From contig NC_033566.1 of the NCBI RefSeq assembly GCF_001680005.1, positions 1,798,001 to 1,862,000 of the forward strand: a stretch of DNA of 64,000 nucleotides, in the 5' to 3' direction. The notes beneath the pieces were generated by a model. That model was not told the DNA's origin. It made no database searches and worked only from the letters and a program-made list of their open reading frames with translations. How positions within the stretch are numbered: the stretch's first letter is position 1; the number at the start of each line of letters is the position of its first letter. Of the stretch, positions 47,554 through 59,110 are shown one piece after another. A program made the position numbers and the translations under genes. This DNA is from Plasmodium coatneyi (lineage: Eukaryota > Apicomplexa > Aconoidasida > Haemosporida > Plasmodiidae).

Positions 47554-49173
47554 ATGGCACCAGAACAGGTAGTACACACATTATTTCCTTCCATTTAGAA
47601 TATGTAAATATTATTCATATAATATTGCTTCTGCTTAGTGTAATAAAATGCAAAAAAAAAAAAATGTAAGAAATACCCACATTTATGCACATATCTCCCC
47701 TTCTCACATTCATAGGAGGAACAGTGCAATGTGGATCAATTACCTTCCAAACAAATATATAACAAATTCGAAGAAAACAAGAATGGTGGCAAACCTAAAT
47801 GTCCGGACATCAGTACCTGGGAAGGCAGCATAGGGCAAATTGTGGGGGAAAATTTGAAGACCACTGCACTTGGTGGGGGCGAAGACCAGAAAATTGCGAA
47901 TGCATGGTGTCTTCTCTCTGCAATGAATAATACGAAGGAGGGGAAGTCACCATGTACAGAGAAGTTGTGCAACTTTTTTTACTTTTGGTTGGAACGTATG
48001 TTATCGGGCAAATTGAGTACATGGGGTCCTTCACATCAGGACATTATGCAGCAAATCTACAATACATTGGGAGATAGTTCCAGCGCCAATCAATGTACTT
48101 ATGAAAATGTGTACCGTAATAATGGCGATAACCTTCTCGACCGAAGGAAAAAAGTCTTCGACTATTATTACGACTACAAAACTATATGGACGAAAATAAA
48201 AGACTCTCAGGCTGCCGGAACTCCCTGCATTAATGCATATGACAATTACCTAAGTGAAGCTACTACAGCTTATGGACAAGTAGAAGCAAATTGTTCAAAG
48301 AGTTCAGACGACTTCTGTACTGAAATGGTAAATAAAATCAAGAATGGCAACAACCTTATACCAAAACCAGGGGACTTGAAGTCTAAAGCTATGAGGGAGG
48401 ATCCTCCATCCGATGAGGAAAATCTCCGTTCCTGTTTGGAAGAGCTCTATTCAGTAGTTGCTGCATCATCAGAACATACGTTAACACATCCATTAGCACC
48501 ATCACCACAGGAGGGTAATGATAGTGGTAGTGGTATCGTACCTGGTGTGGTCACTTCAGCAGTTGGCACACTAGTCGGTCTACCAACACTCGCCTTCTTC
48601 CTTTATAGAGTAATTATGGAAGGAATAAAAATATAAATATTATTAATAATAATAATAACTATTCATATAAATATATTTTTTTATTTAAAATAAAAATATA
48701 AAATAGACTATACGTTCTGTATATACATACATCTATATATACAGGCATATTTATACATATTCAGTACATATATATTTGGTATATATATACATATACATGT
48801 GCACATATATATATATAATGCATGTCTATATCACCCCTTTCAACTTAACACCCTTCACTTTTTTTTTTTTTAGTATACCAATTTATTTTCTGGACTACGA
48901 GATACCTTCCCTAAGGGAATCAACAACGGCAATAAAAGAAAAAAAAGATCCGCCAGGAATGACTTCGATTTGCGATCAATGGACGACTCTACAGGAACTT
49001 TCACACTATATTCAGCAGATGATTCAACCATTGGTTCCACAACAGACCATTCTACAATATATAATGTGCCACCCACAGGAAGGAGAAATACTAATAGAAG
49101 AACACAACAACAACCACAACGAAGACAAGAACGACAAAGACAAAGGAAGAATATGCATTATCATAGTATGTAA
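47554..49173 (+). CDS. KIR variant antigen, three exons
   Basis: Exon 1 (47554-47568) encodes MAPEQ before GTAGTA. Exon 2 (47716-48609) starts EEQCNVDQLPSKQIYNKF. It has the Cys-rich ectodomain (AWCLLS, CNFFYFWLERML), then SKAMREDPPSDEENLRSCL and SVVAASSEHTL, a short stalk and TM (VGTLVGLPTLAFFLYR). Exon 3 (48874-49173) runs YTNLFSGLRDTFPKG to NMHYHSM and is Gln/Arg-rich near the end. The total is about 402 residues with consistent phases. It is the closest relative of the KIR at 19691. The donor after the TM is AGA|GTAATT. Intron 1 is only 147 bases, so repeat-filled introns are not obligatory. Confidence 0.92.
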
Positions 49174-50429
49174 TGTTAAAATGGATGAATGTATCCTTCC
49201 TTTCTCCCTCTTTAGAGGGGAGGGAGCATATATATATAACCGAATCCCATAAATTTGTACAGTGTAAAAAAGAGCAAAATGACACAATCATTTTTTTCTT
49301 CTTTTCTTCTTTCCTTTTTTCCTTCCCTTTCCTTCCTTTACTTCTTAAACCTTCCTTTTTCTTTCCTTCATTCCTTCTTTTTCCTTTTTTCCTCTTTTTC
49401 TTCTTCCTTTTTTTTTTTCTTTGATTTTCCTTCTTTTTTTTTTTTTAAATCTGCATAGTAGAATTTTTTGGAATTTGTTAAATTTTTCTGCCGAAAGAGG
49501 GAAGGAGAGGGGGAAAAAATAAGAAATTTAAACGAAAAAGAATAAAGGGGGGGGGTACCATACAAACAATATGCACTATCATAGGAATGTATAAACATTA
49601 ACCTTCATAAGTAATTTGATCATATACCTTCCTTGCCATGTGTAGTTAATTTTGCTCTATTAGTTCAGTTATTTCAATAAATATCAGTATATATATACAT
49701 GTATAGAAGAGAAGGAAGAAAAAAGTGCTCTATACGTATAAACTGCACGATATATTTGTGCTAATAATTATTAATAATCCTTTTAAAACATAACAGTAAA
49801 AAAATAAATTCATAGCTCATGCTGAAATTTTTATTCCAGAGGAAAAATTTACACTCCTTTATATGAGCAATAACTCGAATGGTGTGAATAGCAGTAGCAC
49901 GACACCCCAAACAAGCATATGCAATAAAATTAATATAGCAGTTGCATGAGGACAATACTTTTTTGGGAGAGAGGTGGAGGCTGCTTCATTTCTTCCCGCT
50001 TCTTCCATTGTGTGCTATTTCAACATAATTATTTATAATTATTTATAATTTGTCTCTAATTATATGTATATGTGCACATATAATCATAATGATTTTGGAT
50101 GCGAACAATTATATAATGGAGTAGTGTTGTAGTACAAAAAATTTAACAATGTAAATTGCGCTATTGAAGAAGAAAAGAAAGAATAAAAAATTCCTTATGC
50201 ATGCCTGTTCATAAGCACTACCGAACAAACGGGAAAGGGTGTGTAAAAAGCCTTGTATATATATATATTTTTTTATTTTTGTATAAATCGTGTGAGGGTA
50301 TGAGCAGTATATTTTTATATTAGTTCACTATATTAGGAGAGGGGGCACAAATAAACAACAATGAGTGTAAAGCAGAATGAAAAGAATACTAAGCACACAT
50401 CCCCAGGCATTCTATTTAGGGGGGGAGGG

Positions 50430-50470
<41 letters not shown>

Positions 50471-50569
50471 CATACACATATGTATACATATATAACATAT
50501 ATATGTATATATATATGTGACATGTATGTACATTGGAATGCATACATATTTCAATAATTACATTTATAG
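49174..50569. promoter_or_regulatory. Polypyrimidine tract and KIR 5' flank
   Basis: 49295-49450 is nearly pure pyrimidine on the plus strand. 49690-49960 parallels the region just upstream of the KIR at 47554 (tgctgaaatttttattccagaggaaaaatt versus the copy near 47290). 50425-50530 is (TA)n-rich. A leader exon for the KIR at 50570 should lie in 49900-50200, but I could not fix one in the right phase. Confidence 0.5.
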
Positions 50570-51478
50570 AATCGGGATTTAGGGGAATTACCCTCAAAGG
50601 CAGCATATCAACATTTTGAACCTACATGGCAACGATGTAATTATGATAGTTCCTGGAAAGAAAAAATAAAGGAGAATTTACAGAATAAACTAAAAAGTCC
50701 TGATGATATGGAAAGTCTTGCAGATAAGATTGCGCATGCCATGTGTTATGTATCTGGAGAAGTGGCAGGGAGGTCTTCATACCTCAATCCATATTGTAAT
50801 TTCCTATATTATTGGTTAGGAGATTTAATAATAAAAAATTTGATAGATAGCAGTTCATTTTTGACTGTTATGGAAGGAATTTATAATAACTTGGAAAATT
50901 TTACTACTAAGAGTCACTGTACAATAATGTACGACAATATTGATGAAACCAATTTCGGTCACATGAAGAAAGTATGTGAATACCATTATGACCACAGCAA
51001 GATAGAAAAACACCTGAAAGTACCTGGTAAACAATGTACTGCGCATTATCACCAGCACCTGAAAGACATTGTTTCAGCTTACAAATCACTAAGTGGCAGC
51101 TGTGAAAATGTTCAGGTCGGACATTGTAATGGGTTCAATAATGTATATAAAAAACTTCTGGATGGGGGTAAACTATCACAATTAACATGCAACATAATAT
51201 CCGAGGAAAAACCCGTACGTACGGTGGAACAATCACAATCTCACACAGCAGTGGGGACCCCCACTGGAACCATCAATACCCCTACGACAACCACTGTTAT
51301 ATCATCCGTAATACCGATAATAGGACTGCCACTAATCACATTTGCATTATATAAGGTGACAATCACAATTATTATTAAATTAAAAAAATATAAATAATAA
51401 CATTAAATAATATCTCCTCCCCTTTTTTTTTTTTTTTTGAAAATGCAAAATGGTGATTTACACTGTGCATGTGTAATG

Positions 51479-51527
<49 letters not shown>

Positions 51528-51884
51528 CATATATTTATATGTCTTTATTTTCCTTCCCTTTATTCTTTATTTTAGTACACTCCACTATACTCTCGTATAC
51601 GTAATACTCCTTCTTCTTTTTTTGGAGGAGGAAGGGGTGGAAGCAGAAGAATAAGGAAGAGATCAGCCCAAAATGACTTCGACACAGAAAGAGAAACTTC
51701 TACGGAATTTTCTACCACAACAGAAAATTCTTCCACAACAATGGACTTGTCAACAGAAGACAATTCATCTTTATTTACTACTACACCGTACACTACTACT
51801 GCACCTAGAAGTGGAAGGGGAGCAAATAATAATAATGGTAGAAGAAACGGGCAACATAGAAATATACGTTACGATCGCATGTAA
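50570..51884 (+). CDS. KIR variant antigen; leader exon not resolved
   Basis: Exon 2 (50570-51355) follows ATTTATAG and starts NRDLGELPSKAAYQHFEP. It has the Cys-rich ectodomain (AMCYVS, CNFLYYWLGDLI), a Thr-rich stalk (TPTGTINTPTTTT) and TM (SSVIPIIGLPLITFALYK). The donor is GTGACA, less usual. The tail exon (51576-51884) runs YTPLYSRIRNTPSSFFGGG to NIRYDRM. It gives about 364 residues without the leader. The reading frame is intact. The 220-base TM-tail intron contains a (TA)n tract instead of the C-rich repeat. Confidence 0.88.
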
Positions 51885-51939
51885 TGTAACACATTTGGAA
51901 TGTGATGCCTACTGCTCCTCCAGGGGAAGGGGGGAGGGG

Positions 51940-52200
51940 TGTTAGAATGGAAGGAAAAGAAGGGTCTAAGGAGAAGGAAGGGAAGGGAGGTCTAAGGAAG
52001 GGAAGGAAAGAGAGATCTAAGGAAGGGAAGGAAAGAGAGATCTAAGGAAGGGAAGGAAAGAGAGATCTAAGGAAGGGAAGGAAAGAGAGATCTAAGGAAG
52101 GGAAGGAAAAGGATGGTCTAAGGAAGGAAGGATGGGTCTAAGGAAGGAAGGATGGGTCTAAGGAAGGAAGGGTCTAATAAGTAGGAAAGGAAAGCAGGGA
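51940..52200 (+). repeat. 25-bp gatctaaggaaggg tandem array
   Basis: About five copies of a 25-base purine-rich unit (gatctaaggaagggaagg..) with flanking gggtctaaggaagg units, just 3' of a KIR. This is the same family as 340-530 and 41655-41700. Confidence 0.88.
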
Positions 52201-52426
52201 AAGTTAAGAAATTCACACATGCCTATATGTCTATTTACGTTTTTATTGAATTCTAACAATAACATATATTATTTGAAATGTGAGCAGCTTTTTTTTTTAT
52301 TTAATTCCAACAGTAGCATATATATTATTTAAAAAGTGCGCGTACATTCCTTTGTTTTGTGTACATATGCATAGATTGTATGAAGATTATTTTTTTATTT
52401 ATTTAGTGTTAAATATTTATATTAAG

Positions 52427-53190
52427 TCAGTTTTTTGGGGGGCAGAGGAAAAGAAGACCTGGCACACCCGTCCTTGGCACACCAGAACTTATCATACCAT
52501 AACTTACCGCCACACCTGAATATGCATTATACACGACTAATGAATAAAGACCTACCATAACCAATATAACAAGCAATAAAGTCCAACCCCTATTTTTGCG
52601 GCAGGTTAACTTTTTGCAAATTAATTTAAATTTGTCTGTTAAGGTGTTGTTATTTCTGTTCCTTAGGGTGGTATTTTTCATCCTTCTATGTGATAAATTC
52701 CTCGAATAGGATTTTTGATCGAATTTTGTGTATTTGGAGCGTTGGATATATTTCGTTCGAGCTCGGTAATAATAAAGCAACTATAATAAAGCAACTATAA
52801 TAAAACAACTATAATAAAACAACTATAATAAAACAACTATAATAAAGCAACTATAATAAAGCAACTATAATAAAACAACTATAATAAAACAACTATAATA
52901 AAACAACTATAATAAAGCAACTATAATAAAGAAACTATAATAAAGCAACTATAATAAAACAACTATAATAAAACAACTATAATAAAACAACTATAATAAA
53001 GCAACTATAATAAAGCAACTATAATAAAGCAACTATAATAAAGCAACTCATAAAACAACTAATAGGATGACCGTCAATAGGACAACCACCAATAGGACAC
53101 GAGCCCCACTATGGTTATGAGAATGACGAGTACCATATTTTTTAAAAAGTGTCACCAAATAAACGGAAGTTACGGAAATAATTGCTACCT
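52427..53190 (-). pseudogene. Broken 3' copy of the exported gene, disrupted by a 14-bp array
   Basis: 52427-52780 encodes YYYRARTKYIQRSKYTKF, LSHRRMKNTTLR, a basic stretch and a TM (GWTLLLVILVMVGLYSLVVY). These match, in order, the C-terminal part of the intact gene at 53191-54252. Upstream, where the preceding TM should be encoded, sits an array of about twenty 14-base units, then a decayed stretch still resembling Leu/Val-rich TM sequence (53060-53140). There is no start or leader of its own. It looks like a tandem partial duplication whose TM codons were converted to a frame-breaking satellite. Confidence 0.8.
52771..53056 (-). repeat. 14-bp aactataataaarc satellite
   Basis: About twenty copies of caactataataaag or ...aaaa. 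On the minus strand the unit (cttttattatagttg type) resembles the gttgcttttattattacc sequence encoding the TM end of the neighbouring gene, so it probably grew out of coding sequence. Fourteen is not divisible by three, so the array breaks the frame. Confidence 0.9.
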
Positions 53191-54252
53191 CTATTTCAGG
53201 AATCCTTTAGGGCAGGGAAAACCAGAACTTCCCATTCGTGAATTTGCATAATAATACAGGACTAATAAATAAAGACCCAGCATAACCAATATAACAAATA
53301 ACAACGTCCAACTCCTATTTTTACGGCACGTGAACCTCTCACAAATTAATTTAAGATTGTCCTTTAGGGTGGTATTTTTCATCCTTCTATGTGATAAATC
53401 TACTTTTGAATCGAATTTTTTATATTTTAATTTTTTGATATATTTTTTTCGGGCTCGGTAATAATAAAATGCAACTAATGCACCTACCATAAGTAGTACT
53501 ATGGTTGTGAGAATTGCGGGTGTCCACGCCAAAGTAGCAGTAAAATCAGTAATTCCGGAGCAAACTGCTTGTGCACTTGATCGAAGTGATCCGAGGCCAT
53601 CAGGGGAGGTTATTCCAGCTGAGATCATATAATATGGAATTTCCGAAATAAGACCCAAAATCAGCAAAGTAAGTAATAATAAAGTTCTATGTTTCATTCC
53701 TCGACGACAATCATGAAAAAACCTTTTGCACATTGTTTTACATTTGTCCTTAACACTTCTATCCTTTTTTTTCCTTCCTCTTTCATATGGTAAATTAGGC
53801 ATAGCATTCTTGAAGGGGTCGTCTTCATTATTATCACTTTTATGAAAAAATGAGCTTTGCAACCTCGTCCTTGCATGAGTTACATTTGTTAGTGATCCGC
53901 TGGCACTTGAATCTGACGAATCTGATGAGTCAAAACCGCTGGGCGTTGTTCCTGTTCCTGTTGCACTACTACTTCTGCCCCATGAGGCGGTAGCGTGTAC
54001 CATGAGCTAAGTAAAAAAAAGAAAAGGAAAAAAAGAGAAGTGTTGTTAGGGGTGGAAAATTTTTTTTTCCTTTCCTATTTTTATTAAAAAAGCATAAAAA
54101 CTTTGTTCATAATAAATGTATGTGTGCGTCAATTTTCTAAAAAAAAATGTAACAGCTCCTAATCTTACGTAATGGTGGTGGTTAGGGTTATATTGTGCCC
54201 ACGAGGAGTAAAATACGAAGATAAGTCTTAAATATTTTGCAAGAGGTGTCAT
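53191..54252 (-). CDS. Two-exon exported/secreted protein with duplicated TM module
   Basis: Exon 1 (54169-54252) encodes the leader MTPLAKYLRLIFVFYSSWAQ then YNPNHHHY. Exon 2 (53191-54006) continues LMVHATASWGRSSS after a CTTAG acceptor; the total is about 299 residues. The mature part has a Ser/Thr/Asp-rich N-terminus, then FFHKSDNNEDDP and MPNLPYERGR as in the gene at 3876. A module follows (VKDKCKTMCKRFF..MKHRTLLLLTLLILG), then TM2 into FYYYRARKKYIKK. A second copy of the module follows (LKDNLKLICERFTCRKNRSWTLLFVILVML), giving three TMs. The paralogue at 3876 stops after TM2, so the extra C-terminal module is an internal duplication. Function is unknown. Confidence 0.85.
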
Positions 54253-55299
54253 TTTGCTTTTTTTTCACTTTTTTTGCTTTGTTTTTGTTTTTGCTCTTCT
54301 TTTTTAATTTTTAAAATTAAGAGTAGGTTTAAAATAAGAGTGTATGTTTTTCTTTTTCTTTATTTTTAAATTACAAAGTGTTTGTGAAGTTGCACTGTGC
54401 GCATATGCGATTAGTTATTCTCTTTATGAGTGTGTAAATCTAATTTAAAGTGAAATTTTTATTACAACATATAAAATGATATATATATATGTATAGAAAT
54501 AAACGTAATTTAAAAAAAAAAAAATTGATTTCATTGCACATCTCATACTGCTCTAACATTTAAGTTCAAAGAAGTGGTTCTTAATCTTTTTTTCTACAAA
54601 AAGAGAGAAGAAGAAGAAAAAAAAGAATGTAACATCCCCCTTACATCCTCCTTACAGCCCCCTAACACTCACACCCCTTACACCTAACGCCCCCACACAC
54701 TCTCCTTCCCTGCATCACTCCCCCACACTCACCACCCTCCTCACACTCTCTTCATCTCACTCCCTTCACACAAACCAACTTCACTCTCCTTCCTTCACTA
54801 TTATTCCTTCACACCTTAACACACTTCCCTCCACACTAACACCCCTTCCTTCCACACTAACACCCCTTCCTTCCACACTCCCTTCTTCCACAACCCTTCC
54901 TTCCTCACTCCCTTCTTCCACAACCCTTCCTTCCACACTCCCTTCTTCCACAACCCTTCCTTCCTCACTCCCTTCTTCCACAACACTTCCTTCCACACTC
55001 CCTTCTTCCACAACCCTTCCTTCCACAACCCTTCCTTCCACTCTCATGTCATTACTCCCTTAACTTCACTTCCTTTCCTTCACTCTCATACCTTCACTCC
55101 CACACTTTCACTCCCACTCCTTCCACACACATTCCTTCACTTATCTTCCTACACCCTCTTTCCTTCACACTTATTACCCTCCACCCCAACCATCTAACAC
55201 CTACCACCATCAACCCTAACACTAAAATTTGCACCCCTTTGCACACTTCCCTCAACATACGCCCTTCCACCCTACCACCACCCTAACAACCTTCTTTCT
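54253..55299. repeat. Exported-gene 5' flank and C-rich repeat tract
   Basis: The conserved family element lies at about 54570-54610 (gtggttcttaatc, T run, tctacaaaaagagag). 54620-55290 is C-rich, with about five copies of a 30-base ctcccttcttccacaacccttcc unit at 54850-55030. The order exported gene, element, C-rich tract, KIR tail exon repeats that at 3876-6498. Confidence 0.8.
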
Positions 55300-57224
55300 T
55301 CATCTGGATGATGAAGTAGTGTATGGAATGGAATATTCTGACGAATTAGTTGAATCATATTCCGTTGTTGAGTCGTTCTCCGTATAGTCGTCGTCGTTTG
55401 AGAACCTGTTGAATTCTCTCCTAATGGCGAACCTTTTACTTCTGCTTCCTCCATTTCCAGAGTGGTTATGTTTATTAAGGAAGAAGAGGTGTGATTTGTA
55501 CTTGTAAAAAAGGAATGCTAAGGCAGGAAGTCCTACTGCAGCTAATGCACCTGACACAGCAGCAGGGACGATGCTGCTAGAACCAGACTCTTCCCCTTCT
55601 TTTCTGTGACTACCACCACCATCACTCCCTCCCTTTCCTTCTCCACCAGAGACACCATCTGCTAAATCGGCATCCGAAAAGGAACCGCTGCTTCCAGCTT
55701 GATTTGGATTCGGATTTGGTTTAAGTTTCGGTGGTGGTGGTGGATCGTCATTTCCACCTAAAGAAAAAAAAAATACGAAAGGTAATTTCAATATAATATA
55801 TATATTTTTTTTTTTTTTATACACCCTTTGGGTGTACTTCCGCCCCAGGGGGGAACATACTCCTCATTCCTTCACCACCCTCCACCAACCACCCCTAATA
55901 ACCTACAACACCTAACAACCTACCACCCCTAACAACCTACCACCCCTAACAACTTACCACCCCTAACAACCTACCACCCCTAACAACCTACCACCCCTAA
56001 CAACCTACCACCCTTAACACAACCTTCCTTCCACCTACCACCACCTCTAACACAACCTTCCTTCCACCAACACCCCTAACAACCCTAACAACCTTCCTTT
56101 CCTTCTTTCATTCCACCACACCTAACACCACCTTCCATTCCACCTACAAGCCTAACAAGCTTCCTTTCACCTACCACCCCTTACACAACCTTCCTTCGAC
56201 CTACCACCCTTACATCCTCCCTTCCACCTAACACCCTTACATCCTCCCTTCCACCTAACACCCCTAGCAATCTTCCTTCTAACACCCCTAAACCGTTCAT
56301 TCTACCACCCCTAACAACCCTTCCTTCCACCTACCACCAACCACCTAACAACCTTCCTTCCACCATAGTACACTAACACAATATAGTACTTACCATCTAC
56401 GACGGCGTCGCCAAGGTCGAAGTCATCTCCAGCAGATGGTTTTTTTGGAGTAGGCTGCACTGTGCATGTTAATTCTAACGTTGCTTTATTCTCGTTCTTT
56501 GTATATATGTCCTGAAATTGTTTACAACAATTACTACTCATACTGTCCTTACAATCGCCATGTACAGTCTCATAGGCTGAAACAATGTGCTTCAGATGAT
56601 CTGAAAATTCTAACTTACAGGAATTGCTACTGCTCTCTAAGTACATTTCAATAAATGCGCGGTCTTTAGAATAATGATATATTATTTTCTTTGTTTTGAA
56701 GTTCTCCATGTCAATATCCCGGCATAATAATTGGCAAACAGTTCCAAGACCTGGTTTCAGCAGTTCCTTGTAAATTTCTCCCATGACGTCTTTAAATGAG
56801 TTAGAATCTTTCAAATGGTTGGATAGGATATCACCTAACCAGTAGTAAAAGAAATAACAACGGTCATCCGTTGACCTCGTGATTCGGTTATTCCCATGTA
56901 TATGACACCATGCCCCTACAATTTTATCTGCGTGCGCATTGAGGTTAAGGTACCTTCCTATTTCAGTCTTAGCATGATCCCTATCCGTCTGACTATTACA
57001 GTTGCTTTGAACTTCTCCCCTTTTCACTATTTCTTCGTATAAATCCTTCTTTGCAGATAACAGTTTTAAATGTTCTTCCTAAGAATGTAATTGGTTAAAT
57101 ATATATATGTAACTATACATTCCACATTATTACTTTTTCCACTATTCATGAGGTATTATATATACACACTGCTTAAATCTATTTCGAATAAGGAAATAAA
57201 TGTGGGTACCCCTGCCACTGTCAT
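55300..57224 (-). CDS. KIR with CD99-like stalk split by an intron
   Basis: Exon 1 (57210-57224) is inferred as MTVAG. Exon 2 (56394-57078) starts EEHLKLLSAKKDLYEEIV and has the Cys-rich ectodomain (AWCHIH, CYFFYYWLGDIL). It ends with PKKPSAGDDFDLGDAVVDG in phase 1. Exon 3 (55300-55757) completes the Gly codon and continues the stalk, TM (AVSGALAAVGLPALAFLFYK) and tail without another intron, ending EYSIPYTTSSSR. The total is about 385 residues. The stalk resembles host CD99 on both sides of the intron. CD99 is a leukocyte and endothelial adhesion protein, and CD99 mimicry has been reported for KIR proteins. The TM and tail match the KIR at 22160. The 636-base intron is filled with G-rich (coding strand) repeat. 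Confidence 0.9.
55588..56445 (-). other. CD99-like stalk coding sequence (both sides of an intron)
   Basis: 56394-56445 encodes KKPSAGDDFDLGDAVVDG. 55588-55757 encodes GNDDPPPPPKLKPNPNPN, then a run from SSGSFSDADLADGV through GGSDGGGSHRKEGEE. From memory the last 35 residues are identical to human CD99 and the first 18 also match. The intron 55758-56393 falls inside the similarity. Confidence 0.85.
55860..56390. repeat. CCTAACAACCTACCACC repeat in the intron of the CD99-like KIR
   Basis: Degenerate ccacccctaacaacct units, with six to seven clean 17-base copies at 55920-56010. The plus strand is C-rich, the KIR coding strand G-rich, with TTAGGGGTGG cores. Confidence 0.88.
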
Positions 57225-58509
57225 TGTTCATGTATTCTCCTGTATATAATGAATCTGTGTTAAAATGTGTGTTCTTCCTTATATTAACGAAGAACAATTG
57301 TATGTGTGCTACAATTCCGTTCGACTAGGGATTAGGAGCTTGCACATATATCAAATTTCTATTCTTTCCCTTTCAGTAACACATATTGCTTCAATTTTCT
57401 TAAACAAATGATAATGGAATATCATACATGTATTAAATCATTATATATATGTAATTGAATGAAAGAATAGGAACGAATGTGCCATAATAGTAAAATAAGA
57501 AGGGGGATGAATTGAATTCCTTATATACATTCGTCAGCCTCCATTTATTATATTATTGCATTGTGAATAACTACATAGAGTATTATGTTCCTATTTACAT
57601 GCATCCATCATTACGTATACAAAAATACAATTATCCCGCCTGAACAGAAAATTTCATCATGCACTACGTATTTATATTTTATTTCCACTCAAACAAGGTT
57701 TAATTTAAAAATTGTTAGCGCACATGATCTCAATTTATACGTAGAAGGTGCTTTTCTTTCCCTTTTCCCCCTCTTTTTTTCCCCTTCTTCTTCCCTCTTT
57801 CGCTTATGATCACGAAATAATAATAATAATAATAATTCTACGTTCTTTCCCCTCCCCTCTTTTTTTGTTTAAGTATATTACGAATAACCCATTAATGCGG
57901 AATTTGCACTTTATATTGTTATGTGTATATATATATTCCCCTCCCTCCCCCCTTAACAAAGTGCGAACTACTGAATTAATATATTAGGAGCATATACAGT
58001 TGTGAATAATAAATATATGAATATATATTTACAACACTGTGTATGTTCATGTCCCCATCCTCTTTTCTTTGTATAAGGTACTAATGGTACGCTTGAACAG
58101 TAAAGAATATATATAAAGAGTAAGTACTGAATTGAGTGCTTTTTTTGTGTATATATTATGATCAATTTCCTATGGGGAGAGAGTGTATAATGTTCGACTG
58201 TTGTCAATTATTTTTTGTACTTATTTCTACATATACCTGTAATAAATGTATGTGTTACATAATATGATATGTGTATGTGGCACATTTCATGTATATAGAA
58301 TGACAACAATATATTTGTTTGTTCGTTCCCTTTGCTTTTCTTTATATATATAAAATATTGCATACACCCTACTTTATAATGAATGTAAGAAAAAAGGGAA
58401 AAGGGGTAAGGGAAAAGAAGAAATGGAAAAAGGAAAAGGGAAAAAGGGAAACTTCAAATGTACACACTCATCCTTATGCAAATATGTTTATGAAATGGAA
58501 CTATGACGT
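57225..58509. promoter_or_regulatory. 5' flank of the KIR at 55300
   Basis: AT-rich upstream sequence with KIR-like features, including a C/T-rich patch at 57745-57795 and gtatattacgaataacccattaatg near 57873. No coding gene was seen. Confidence 0.45.
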
Positions 58510-59110
58510 TATTCCTACATTGAATTCATGTGCCACCACCATAGCATTCGTCACTCTCCCATAAGGAACGAACATTATATGGAACACACACATTGTGGAA
58601 CGGACACTATATGGTGGGGTCCATTATATAATGGTGTGGTTGCCCATTATGGAACGGACACTATATGATAGGTCCATTATGGTGAGGTCAAAGTGAATTC
58701 CGTGCTTATGGAACTAAATACGATGGATGTCCATTATATATGGTGTGGTTATCCAAACGGATTTGAACTTCAAAAACATGGAACAATGGAAACATGGAAC
58801 AATGGAAACATGGAACAGCAGTTTTTTAATAAAATGTGTATACACACTTCACACTGTACACATAGGGGATGTATGCATCTTTCATTATTGTAACATCATG
58901 TTTTATAAATAAATGCATTATGTCCTGTCCCATTCGGGACAGGGCAATGTACATTCAGCTCGAATGATATGTTTCTCCATGGTAAGTAGAACATTTTGGG
59001 GTGTGTGTGTGGAAGGGAGGGGGGGGAGGGATGAGGTGCTATTTCCTAATGACTTGTGGTAATAGTAAATTTCCTTCCCACCAAGGGAACAACATTCCTT
59101 TAGGACGAAA
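58510..59110. promoter_or_regulatory. SICAvar 5' flank block, copy 2, with GC hairpin
   Basis: Counterpart of 34870-35420. It contains accaccatagcattcgtcactc, repeated ggaacggacactatatg units, catggaacaatggaaa repeats, and cagcagttttttaataaaatgtg. The hairpin cctgtcccattcgggacagg at 58923-58942 has an eight-pair stem. The block then continues tttctccatggtaagtagaac and tgtggtaatagtaaatttcc. It lies about 2.5 kb upstream of the second SICAvar start codon. Confidence 0.7.

Noticed and set aside
50300..50320. atgagcagtatattt as leader exon of the KIR at 50570
   Set aside because: The splice would be in phase 1 whereas the next exon requires phase 0; similar trials at 49868 and 49946 also failed.
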